Below are positions 1-7,499 of a DNA stretch of 64,000 bases, one piece after another. Both the position numbers and the translations under genes were made by a program. Below the pieces are notes generated by a model that did not search any database, had not been told where the DNA came from, and was given only the letters and a program-made list of their open reading frames with translations. The first letter of the stretch is position 1; every line of letters begins with the position of its first letter. Source of the stretch: Neobacillus niacini (lineage in GTDB: Bacteria; Bacillota; Bacilli; Bacillales; Cytobacillaceae); the NCBI RefSeq assembly GCF_019749295.1, contig NZ_JACWFG010000005.1, forward strand, positions 124,001-188,000, read 5' to 3'.

Positions 1-182
1 ATATGAAATAGCCAATAAGAGAATAAAATGGTCAAAATAACGATAAATCTTGAGTAAACCATAGAAAAATCAATGTTTTTCACTGTAATTGAAGATTAGG
101 GAGTTTATTTAAGTAAATATCACTCTTTACAAGTAATCAGGATGAAGATAGAATTAGCCTCATAATCAATACGAAATTAAAT

Positions 183-345
183 ATTTCGGCCAAAACCCAT
201 CTATTTTGGGTACGGAGGAACCAATTATGGGGGTTAATTCTACTGTGTAGAAGGGATGAGAATTTCTTTCGCCATCCTACCCGTCAGCTAACTTCGTCGG
301 CTAAAGCGAAGGAGGTCTTGGACCGCCAAGTACAGGGGCTTTTTT
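183..345 (+). promoter_or_regulatory. c-di-AMP riboswitch (ydaO/yuaA type) with terminator
   Basis: The stretch has the hallmarks of the ydaO class: a GGAGGAACCA...GGGGTTAATTC block near 215-240 and CCCGTCAGCTAACTTCGTCG near 280-298, next to a hairpin with arms CTTCG/CGAAG. A CTTGG/CCAAG hairpin and a T-run at about 338-345 give a plausible expression platform. In known cases c-di-AMP binding stops transcription of potassium-uptake or cell-wall genes. The first downstream gene here is a Spo0M-like protein, which is not a usual target. Bases 1-182 show nothing I can assign. The class call rests on remembered consensus, not a covariance search. Confidence 0.82.
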
Positions 346-425
346 TGTTGTGAGAAACATTTTAAGCAGCTTAACTACTACGGTCTTTTATTTATGCCTA
401 TTTTTAGGGAACAGGTGAAGAAAAA

Positions 426-821
426 ATGACATTAAAAGATTATTTAACAAAATTAAAGATTGGGTTGCCAAAAACAATGGTCCATTTGGATAAGCAGGTA
501 TATGAGGCTGGAAGTGTCATTAACGGAACCATTGAGATCACTGGCGGACTTATAAAAAATAAAATAAAGAGATACGATATCGATCTAATCGGGATTGATT
601 CACAGGCATTTGTAGAAGAAACACTAAATAGTCATTCTGTTTTCTGTTCTCTAGAGTGTTGTCCAAACCAGACTGGTAAAATTACATTCATAATCGATGT
701 TCCAGACGATATACAAAGTAAACAAAGCACATACCAATATAATTTAATGATTAATATTGATTTAGGAAATGCAAATAATATTACGCAAAGTGTCCCTATC
801 TTGATTGGGGCAGCTTCATAG
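426..821 (+). CDS. Short Spo0M-like (arrestin-fold) protein
   Basis: This 131-residue protein resembles the N-terminal half of Spo0M, the sporulation-control protein with an arrestin-like beta-sandwich. The start LKIGLPKTMVHLDKQVYEAG, the following GTIEITGG segment and the alternating beta-strand pattern fit that family. B. subtilis Spo0M is roughly twice as long, so only one arrestin lobe is present. There is no signal peptide or membrane segment, so it is probably cytosolic. It lies 80 bp after the c-di-AMP riboswitch terminator and is the apparent target of that switch. The ribosome binding site (acaggtgaag) is modest. The single-lobe form could be a truncated paralogue or a real short family. 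Function is inferred from the fold only. Confidence 0.6.
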   Translation: MTLKDYLTKLKIGLPKTMVHLDKQVYEAGSVINGTIEITGGLIKNKIKRYDIDLIGIDSQAFVEETLNSHSVFCSLECCPNQTGKITFIIDVPDDIQSKQSTYQYNLMINIDLGNANNITQSVPILIGAAS

Positions 822-967
822 TTTGTATCTATTAAACTAGTTTTTATATGTAAATCGGCATATTTTCCTATTTATTGATATGGGTTTGTAAACAGCTAGA
901 AATTAGGCTGTAAACAATCATCGCTATAATAAAGGTAACATAAGACTTTATTAGGGCGGGTGCAACG

Positions 968-1312
968 ATGGAAGATACAATGGTTAAATCCTATTTACAA
1001 AAATCACTAGAAGAGTGGAAGGATGATATTTCAGTCGTTCTTACAGAAATAGATAAAGAATATGAAGAAGTGGCTCAAGAATTAAAGGTCTACTCATACA
1101 AATATGGAATCACTAAGCAAGTTATTCAATCGACGGTGAATGAGGAAATTATTGAAAATATTCGCCAGAGATATCATAAACCATTTGAGGAAAGTTATAA
1201 TCAATTAAAAGAATATATTAAAGATTTAGAAGAAAAGCAACGTGTATTTCAAATGTTCGTTCAAAAAATTGATGAAGTAAATCGTAAGGAATCGGCAAAG
1301 AACACAATCTAA
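968..1312 (+). CDS. Hypothetical coiled-coil protein
   Basis: This is a 114-residue soluble protein that I do not recognise. It is rich in Glu, Lys and Gln with heptad-like spacing through most of its length, so it is probably a helical or coiled-coil protein, and it has no signal peptide or transmembrane segment. GGGCGGGTG lies just upstream of the ATG. It has its own upstream AT-rich promoter region and a terminator directly after it, so it looks monocistronic. It should not be grouped functionally with the aminotransferase that follows. Confidence 0.55.
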   Translation: MEDTMVKSYLQKSLEEWKDDISVVLTEIDKEYEEVAQELKVYSYKYGITKQVIQSTVNEEIIENIRQRYHKPFEESYNQLKEYIKDLEEKQRVFQMFVQKIDEVNRKESAKNTI

Positions 1313-1326
1313 TAATAGAGGATAAA

Positions 1327-1356
1327 GTCTGGTCCAAATGGATCAGGCTTTTTTTG
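1327..1356 (+). terminator. Rho-independent terminator
   Basis: A 9-bp stem (1327-1335 with 1340-1348, two G-U pairs) is followed by a T-run. It ends the coiled-coil protein gene. Confidence 0.75.
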
Positions 1357-1421
1357 TCGGCAATCGAAATAGCTTTGCATATAGTAATTAACACAGATTC
1401 ACTCGAGAGAGGTGTTGAAGC

Positions 1422-2930
1422 ATGATTACTGCAAGAATCGGAAGTAAATGGTATCGTCTTCCGGAAAGTCTTGAAGAATATTTTCAAAAATTTCGCTCTC
1501 AGGTTATCGGCAATCATCAGGAATTTGACTCACCATACGGTCGAAAGCCTATAATATATGCTGATTGGACGGCAAGTGGTAGATTATTTCGACCAATTGA
1601 AAAAAAAGTTTCAGAGGTATTTGGTCCATTTATGGCCAATACACATACAGAATCAAATATAACAAGTCTAATGATGACTGGAATCTACAATCAATCAAGA
1701 AAAATCATCAAGGAACATGTAAACGCCAATGAAAACGACGCAATCATTCTGGATGGATTTGGGATGACATCTGTTATGAATAAATTACAGAGAATTATGG
1801 GGATTAGAGTCCCGGAACAATGGAAAGACAGTATTAAGCTCTCAGACAAGGATAGGCCAGTTGTTTTTCTAACACATATGGAGCACCATTCCAACCATAC
1901 CTCGTGGCTTGAAACTTTAGCAGATGTCGAGATTATTAGACCCGACTCCGAAGGTTTAGTAGATATGAGTCATCTGGAGCAACTTCTTTCATCCTATCAA
2001 GACAGAAATGTTAAAATTGGTTCATTTACGGCATGCTCGAATGTTACAGGAATACAAACACCCTATCAAAAATTGGCAAAAATCATGCATAAGCATGGAG
2101 GGATATGCTTTGTCGATTTTGCTGCATCCGCACCATATGTAAAAATAGATATGCACCCAGAAGACCCTATGGAAAAACTAGACGCTATCTTTTTTTCACC
2201 CCATAAGTTTTTAGGTGGACCAGGTACGAGCGGTGTCTTAGTTTTTGATAAAAGATTATATTCAAATAAAGTCCCGGATCATCCCGGAGGGGGTACGGTT
2301 ACTTGGACTAATCCTTGGGGCGGACATCAATATATTACGGACATTGAACATCGTGAGGATGGAGGAACACCGGGAATCCTTCAAGCAATTCGTACAGCTT
2401 TGTGTATTAAATTAAAGGAACAAATGGGTGTAGAACAAATTTTAGCAAGAGAAAAAGAGCAGCTTGAATTGCTTTTAACTGGCTTGGAAGATATACCGAA
2501 GCTTCGTGTATTAGAGGGTCATCTAGTAAATAGAATCGGCATTGTTTCATTTACTATTACGGACATTCATTACAATCTTATTGTCCGTTTGTTAAATGAT
2601 CGATATGGATTTCAGGTTCGCGGAGGATGCTCTTGTGCAGGAACCTATGGTCATTATTTATTGAACATAGACAAAAACAAATCAAAGCAGATTGCTGAAC
2701 AAATTGACTTGGGAGATTTATCTACTAAACCAGGATGGGTCCGATTTTCACTGCATCCAATTATGACCAATGAGGAAATTTTATTATTTGTAGAGGCCAT
2801 GAAAGAGATAACGAGGAACATTGAAGAGTGGAAAAAGGATTATGTGTATGACCCAGCCAGTAATGATTATTTCTTTAATCAACACATTCGAAAGGATATG
2901 GCGGATCTGTTTGATCTTCCAAATTTTTGA
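1422..2930 (+). CDS. Class V aminotransferase / cysteine desulfurase-like protein
   Basis: This is a 502-residue fold-type I PLP enzyme of the aminotransferase class V superfamily. Visible features are the N-terminal YADWTASG motif (NifS/SufS-type start), the FVDFAASAPY aspartate that contacts the pyridine nitrogen, the FFSPHKFLGGPG segment with the Schiff-base lysine, and a RGGCSCAG loop carrying cysteines where desulfurases hold their catalytic Cys. It is about 90 residues longer than SufS, with extra C-terminal sequence, so a desulfurase activity is possible but not established. No suf or isc genes are nearby. The start has GAGAGAGGTG about 10 bp upstream. It sits alone between two terminated units. 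Confidence 0.72.
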   Translation: MITARIGSKWYRLPESLEEYFQKFRSQVIGNHQEFDSPYGRKPIIYADWTASGRLFRPIEKKVSEVFGPFMANTHTESNITSLMMTGIYNQSRKIIKEHVNANENDAIILDGFGMTSVMNKLQRIMGIRVPEQWKDSIKLSDKDRPVVFLTHMEHHSNHTSWLETLADVEIIRPDSEGLVDMSHLEQLLSSYQDRNVKIGSFTACSNVTGIQTPYQKLAKIMHKHGGICFVDFAASAPYVKIDMHPEDPMEKLDAIFFSPHKFLGGPGTSGVLVFDKRLYSNKVPDHPGGGTVTWTNPWGGHQYITDIEHREDGGTPGILQAIRTALCIKLKEQMGVEQILAREKEQLELLLTGLEDIPKLRVLEGHLVNRIGIVSFTITDIHYNLIVRLLNDRYGFQVRGGCSCAGTYGHYLLNIDKNKSKQIAEQIDLGDLSTKPGWVRFSLHPIMTNEEILLFVEAMKEITRNIEEWKKDYVYDPASNDYFFNQHIRKDMADLFDLPNF

Positions 2931-2998
2931 CAGCCTGTATAAATAGGCAACGGTTCCGATATCCCGACATATGTTAATAAGAAAAGGGTGGGGATAAC

Positions 2999-3493
2999 AT
3001 GATTCACATTGTCAAGCGGGGCGATACACTTTATCAAATTTCTTTGGATTATCGGGTCAGCCTCGCCAGTCTCTATGCAGCCAATCCTGGAGTAAATTAC
3101 CAGCAATTATATATAGGACAACAAATTCAGATACCTGGTCTGCCAGATCCAAATACAATACCCTATTCGATCCAAATCTCAATTGGGAAAAGGAGACTTT
3201 CGTTATACAGAAATGGGAAGTTGGAAAAAATCTATCCGATTGCCGTAGGGAAAATGCTTTCAGGAACACCGACTGGCGATTTTGTCATTGTTAACCGACA
3301 AATGAATCCAGGCGGTCCTTTTGGGGTTTTGTGGCTTTCATTATCTAAGCAAGGATACGGTATTCATGGGACCAACGATCCGAGTTCAATCGGCAAAGCC
3401 GTTTCAGCAGGTTGTGTGAGAATGCAAAACCGAGATGTACTTCAACTTGCCGAAAAGGTTCCAAATGGCACAAGAGTAATCATCCGGCCATGA
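2999..3493 (+). CDS. ykuD: LysM / L,D-transpeptidase (YkuD type)
   Basis: This is a 164-residue cell-wall enzyme, the same length as B. subtilis YkuD. Residues 1-48 form one LysM peptidoglycan-binding motif ([13 protein letters not shown]...[10 protein letters not shown]). The rest is a YkuD catalytic domain with the HGTN histidine motif and the SAGCVRM motif carrying the nucleophilic cysteine. Such enzymes make 3-3 cross-links in peptidoglycan, and YkuD has been linked to the spore wall. There is no classical signal peptide, as in YkuD. GTGGGGATAAC precedes the ATG. It is followed by the 52-bp repeat array and not by a clear terminator. Confidence 0.85.
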   Translation: MIHIVKRGDTLYQISLDYRVSLASLYAANPGVNYQQLYIGQQIQIPGLPDPNTIPYSIQISIGKRRLSLYRNGKLEKIYPIAVGKMLSGTPTGDFVIVNRQMNPGGPFGVLWLSLSKQGYGIHGTNDPSSIGKAVSAGCVRMQNRDVLQLAEKVPNGTRVIIRP

Positions 3494-3531
3494 AATTATC
3501 GCGGGGATAATATCCACTGGATTAGGGTGGG

Positions 3532-3703
3532 TTTATATGAAGGCTCCTATGAGTGACCAATTTTTTCAAAAGAAACAGAACGTGGTCACTCATAGCCTTC
3601 ATAAGTGACCACTATGTTAAAATAAACAGGTATTTGGTCACTCATAGCACTTATGAGTGACCGCTTTTTTGAAATATACAGAAACTTGGTCACTTATAGC
3701 CAT
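3532..3703. repeat. 52-bp palindromic tandem repeat, about 3.3 copies
   Basis: GGTCAC begins at 3584, 3636 and 3688, and GTGACC ends at 3558, 3610 and 3662, so the period is exactly 52 bp. Each unit is a 27-bp near-perfect palindrome plus a 25-bp A/T-rich linker. The best copy has 11-bp perfect arms (3636-3646 with 3652-3662). The linkers resemble one another (TTTTTTGAAAT...ACAGAAAC), so this is a tandem repeat and not a CRISPR array. It fills most of the space between ykuD and the next gene. Confidence 0.85.
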
Positions 3704-3786
3704 AGACTTGAGGAAAAAGTGAATCTATTTAAAATGCACAATCGTATAGTATGTATAAACAAATTAGAGTGAAAGGAGGTAGTATA

Positions 3787-4518
3787 ATGTGGGGTCTTTT
3801 AACTGTACATAGTATTGTTATCCTTCTATTCGCCATCCTCGGGTGGGCAGTAAGGAAAAAGGAAGGATATTGGCTGATTTCAGGTTTTGCTTCCCGGCCG
3901 AAGGAAGAACAGGAGGAGTTAATTCGTAATGGTTATCCTCAGAAGATGGGTGGATTATTAATCGTAACGGCCATTGGCATGTTGTTTCTCCTGCCGCTCA
4001 TGTTTACTTCGTTTAGATATGCAATGGAAGTTCAATTTGGTTTTATGTTCATATTTTTAATGGGTGGAATGATTTTCTTAACTAAATATGAAGTTCCGAT
4101 AAAGCGCAAACGCAGCTATATTATTAGTATTTCCTCATTTATTGTAATAATTGGCGGCCTTAGCGCTCTATCATACTTTAGTTATCAAGGGTATGAGCTT
4201 GTTACAAAGGAAGAGAGCTTTGAGATTACAGGAATGTATGGTAATGAGTGGGAGTATGAGGATATAACTTCGATTGAACTAATGGAAAAACTTCCAGAGG
4301 TTACAGTGAGAACAAATGGCGTTGGTCTGCCTGCACTTTCAAAAGGACATTTTAAAGTGAGGGGTTACGGCAGCAGTTTGCTCTTTATCCAAAAGGGCTC
4401 TTCACCGTATATCTATATTGAATTAGGTAATAAGAAGATTTTTATTAACGATAAAGATTCGGATCAGACACGACTTTGGTTTGAGCAGGTCAGCGAAAAA
4501 GCAAAATTAACTCAATAA
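3787..4518 (+). CDS. DUF3784 membrane protein with C-terminal PH-like domain
   Basis: The start is placed at ATG 3787 because AAAGGAGGTAGTATA lies directly upstream; an ATG at 3751 has no such site. The protein is 243 residues. Residues about 1-90 match the DUF3784 pattern: a first helix, a charged VRKKEGYWLISGF segment, then two helices. Two more hydrophobic helices follow to about residue 145. The remaining soluble part alternates beta-strands and looks like a bacterial PH-type domain (FKVRGYG...LFIQKGSSPYIYIE). Its role is unknown; membrane location is likely. It is transcribed alone and converges on the inhA gene. Confidence 0.65.
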   Translation: MWGLLTVHSIVILLFAILGWAVRKKEGYWLISGFASRPKEEQEELIRNGYPQKMGGLLIVTAIGMLFLLPLMFTSFRYAMEVQFGFMFIFLMGGMIFLTKYEVPIKRKRSYIISISSFIVIIGGLSALSYFSYQGYELVTKEESFEITGMYGNEWEYEDITSIELMEKLPEVTVRTNGVGLPALSKGHFKVRGYGSSLLFIQKGSSPYIYIELGNKKIFINDKDSDQTRLWFEQVSEKAKLTQ

Positions 4519-4522
4519 AAAA

Positions 4523-4551
4523 TCTCACCTCCATAAAAAGGGGAGGTGAGA
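4523..4551 (-). terminator. Terminator of the InhA-type protease gene
   Basis: A 10-bp perfect stem (TCTCACCTCC with GGAGGTGAGA) is followed by a T-run on the minus strand. It lies between two convergent genes and may act weakly on the plus strand. Confidence 0.8.
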
Positions 4552-4561
4552 CTTCTGTTGA

Positions 4562-6985
4562 TTATTTGTAGATTACAATCGAACCAACTGATTTATCTTT
4601 AGCCTGACCATTTACACGAACCTTAAGTCCAAAATTTCCAATATTACGGCCAGCATCTGGCATGAATGTGTTTGTAAATGAGTTGCTGTCATTGAAAAGT
4701 GAAACTGCTGGTTGACTTGGTCCAAACAACGTCTGAACACCAGGATAGTTAAGATTTAATCCTGAAGTAGGATTTAAACCAAATGCAGCATCTGCGATAT
4801 GGTAACGAGTAGATGCTTGAGCTGGGTCTGAACCGTCAGCAAAGCTCCATAGTAAGTCTGTATTTGCGTGAGCATCTACAACTCCTACAAAGCCCTCACC
4901 AGGGTGATCTCCTGTCCAGTTGTCAGTAAAGCTATCATCAACATACCAAACAACTAATCCACCATCATAACTCATTAAGGAGTTACCGCGCGCAATATGA
5001 GCAAGACCTTCATCGACACCCTTATGGTTACGCCATTCAAGTAGATAGTAATGGTCTGTTAATTTATTTCCATCCATCTTTGTAAAATCATTTAGAGTAA
5101 ATGGAGATGTTTCATTTTCCCCGCCATCTTCTACTAGAGTTTTTCCATCAGCAACCACTTTAATATTATCAGCAAAGAAGCCGATGAAAGAGGTACCCCA
5201 GTCAGTTGCATATCGAAGACGTAGCTTAATTTTCTGACCTTTATATTCTGATAAATCAAAGGATTGAGCTTGCCATCCGTTAGAATTACCAGTGAATCCC
5301 GGCATGGAATTTAAAATCGTTGGATAACCCTCTGGAACAACATCCGAACGGGTATTTCCATTTCCTAATGACTTCCAAGTTGCCCCGTTATCAGTTGATA
5401 CTTGAACAAATGCAAAATCCCATTGTGGTTCAATATCATACCAAGCGTCAAACGTAAGTGTAGCAGAGGTTTTGCCTGATAAATCAACGTCAGCTACCAT
5501 ATTAGTGTCGGTTTCGTCCTTTTGTCCACCCCAATATTCAAAGCTGCCCGCTGCTGGAGTGTTTACTGGTGTTTTCTTTTCTGGTAAGTGTACTTTAGCC
5601 GCAATTGCGTTTTTTCCATTTGGCGAGTTTGCTTGATCAAGTAACACTTGTGTTCCTTTTGTAGTTACTTCATTCCAGTCTAATTCAACAGTGTCATTTG
5701 TCCAGTTTCCACCTAGGTAGGATTGGAAATAGGATTTTGCCAATGGGGAGAATCCAGTTGGCTCTGTACCGCCAATTTTACCAGCCCATGAACCACTTGC
5801 CATAATCGACCAGTAAGCGACTGCCTCACCAGTACCAGAGTACACTGTATCATATTCATCTGGGTAACCTAAATCATGACCATACTCATGCGCAAATACA
5901 CCCGTTGCACCGTCTTCTGGCATCATTGTATAATCGTAAAAACCTGGTTTTCCTACTCCTAAGCCATCAATGTCAACAAATTTTGCTGAACGGTGTGACC
6001 AAACGGCATCGTTCCCTAATGATCCTCCACCTGCTTCTTGACCAACACCAGAGTGAATAATCATTAAGTGGTCAACTAACCCATCAGGTTCTTTAATATT
6101 TCCATCTCCATCTAGATCATGGACATCTTCATTATCATATTCTTCTACTGGTACCCCGGCATCAATTGCTGCTTTATAGGCATCAACAACTAACTGCTTC
6201 GATCCACCTGGATTAACATTATCATGACCACCTGTAGCTTTGTCTCCACCGTAATAAGCTGCAGTACCAGGAACCTTCAGCCAGCCATAGGCTTTACCAT
6301 CTACAGAGTAAGTTCCACCTGACTGCTCTTCATAAAATTGTTTCATGGAAACAAAATTTTCCCCATTGGGACCTTTAACACCATCTTCACCAAAAATCAT
6401 ATCTTCATAGTGGTTAAGAGGATAATCCTTATAATAATTATCAGTCTCGGACGGGTCAATTTTATTATGTTCGAAGTCAGAGTACTCGACAGCTAATACA
6501 AGGACCTTGTCTTCTCTTTTTTCACCATTGTATGGTGTTTCTTTAACTGGATCTGGATTGCCCTTTAAGTGCCCATTTTTCTTCCCATTTCCATTCAATA
6601 ATCCATTGTTAAAATCTTTGAACTTACTTTGCTTTTCTGCTTCAGCTTTTTTTACTTTTGCTGCTAATGGATCTGATTCCTTAACTTTTGATTGCTTTCC
6701 TTTTAACTCAAGGTAGTTTTTCAGAAATGTTTGTTTTACTTTTTCAGACGCATTTTTTGGGAGGAGCCCTTGTTTAATAAAGGATTCTATTAATCTCTCT
6801 TCGTTCACAATCGCTAAATCTAATGAGCTGTGTGAAGAGATAGAAGAGGCATCCGTTTTATGTAGGAGTTCCACATTCTTAGCAGAAGCATCAATACTTG
6901 GGAATCCTGCAAATAATGTACCTGCAAGCATTACGGAAGAAAGACTAGTTTTAATAAACTTATTCAAATATTTTCCCCATTTCAA
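4562..6985 (-). CDS. inhA: Immune inhibitor A-type M6 metalloprotease
   Basis: This is an 807-residue secreted zinc metalloprotease. Residues 1-35 form a signal peptide ending DASA. A propeptide runs to about residue 150. The catalytic M6 domain holds HEYGHDLGYPDEYD at 366-379, the HExxHxxGxxD zinc site. DLDGDGNIKEPDG near 290-302 looks like a calcium loop. Beta-rich C-terminal domains follow, including a MAM-like VSTDNGATWKSL segment. In Bacillus such enzymes degrade host and environmental proteins. The start is TTG at 6985; an in-frame stop lies six codons upstream and no good Shine-Dalgarno is visible, so translation may be weak or specially controlled. It lies downstream of the Vpr-type protease but behind that gene's terminator. 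Confidence 0.9.
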   Translation of the reverse strand: MKWGKYLNKFIKTSLSSVMLAGTLFAGFPSIDASAKNVELLHKTDASSISSHSSLDLAIVNEERLIESFIKQGLLPKNASEKVKQTFLKNYLELKGKQSKVKESDPLAAKVKKAEAEKQSKFKDFNNGLLNGNGKKNGHLKGNPDPVKETPYNGEKREDKVLVLAVEYSDFEHNKIDPSETDNYYKDYPLNHYEDMIFGEDGVKGPNGENFVSMKQFYEEQSGGTYSVDGKAYGWLKVPGTAAYYGGDKATGGHDNVNPGGSKQLVVDAYKAAIDAGVPVEEYDNEDVHDLDGDGNIKEPDGLVDHLMIIHSGVGQEAGGGSLGNDAVWSHRSAKFVDIDGLGVGKPGFYDYTMMPEDGATGVFAHEYGHDLGYPDEYDTVYSGTGEAVAYWSIMASGSWAGKIGGTEPTGFSPLAKSYFQSYLGGNWTNDTVELDWNEVTTKGTQVLLDQANSPNGKNAIAAKVHLPEKKTPVNTPAAGSFEYWGGQKDETDTNMVADVDLSGKTSATLTFDAWYDIEPQWDFAFVQVSTDNGATWKSLGNGNTRSDVVPEGYPTILNSMPGFTGNSNGWQAQSFDLSEYKGQKIKLRLRYATDWGTSFIGFFADNIKVVADGKTLVEDGGENETSPFTLNDFTKMDGNKLTDHYYLLEWRNHKGVDEGLAHIARGNSLMSYDGGLVVWYVDDSFTDNWTGDHPGEGFVGVVDAHANTDLLWSFADGSDPAQASTRYHIADAAFGLNPTSGLNLNYPGVQTLFGPSQPAVSLFNDSNSFTNTFMPDAGRNIGNFGLKVRVNGQAKDKSVGSIVIYK

Positions 6986-7397
6986 TGTATTACGGCCGTA
7001 TTAATATAATATTTTGAAAATTAGGACTAAACAATAGGGATATTTACCTAAATTAAAAGTTTAAATTATCAAAATTTAGGTCATTTAACATGGTTTTCGA
7101 GGAAATTCTTTGTTTTTTTCTAGGAATATGTCGAATTATGAAGAAAAATAATTGTTCTATGAAAATAATAAAATGTATTTACAAATATAAAATACTCTCT
7201 TTATGTTGAAAATTATTTCACTTTTAATAGTAAGTAATGCTAGACCGTCATTGACTTTCGAGATATTAGTAATTATTAAATAGAGAGTTAATGGCAGTAT
7301 TTTGAAATTGATACATTATTCAAAAATATCAAGGTAAAATGACAGATATACTGATATATTATATCTGAAAATAATTAGCAGTCCGTATATAAACAAA
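6986..7397. other. Intergenic region upstream of inhA
   Basis: About 410 bp of very AT-rich DNA without a credible ORF. It should hold the inhA promoter. Several TATAAT-like words occur, but none has a convincing partner -35 box. No repeats or known RNA motifs were seen. Confidence 0.5.
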
Positions 7398-7433
7398 ACC
7401 CCTCGGTTACTTTTATTTAAGTAACCGAGGGGT
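7398..7433 (-). terminator. Terminator of the S8 protease gene
   Basis: A 13-bp perfect stem (ACCCCTCGGTTAC with its complement at 7421-7433) has A/T-rich flanks. It lies about 65 bp after the S8 protease stop codon. Confidence 0.8.
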
Positions 7434-7499
7434 AAAAAGTCTAGATTTGAGTTATAAACCTACAGTGTTGTAATTGGTTGGGGGGCAGTTATCTTACCA

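Noticed and set aside
3532..3703. CRISPR-like look: 27-bp palindromes with 25-bp spacers
   Set aside because: The spacers resemble one another and the period is strict, so it is a 52-bp tandem repeat. No cas genes occur in the window.
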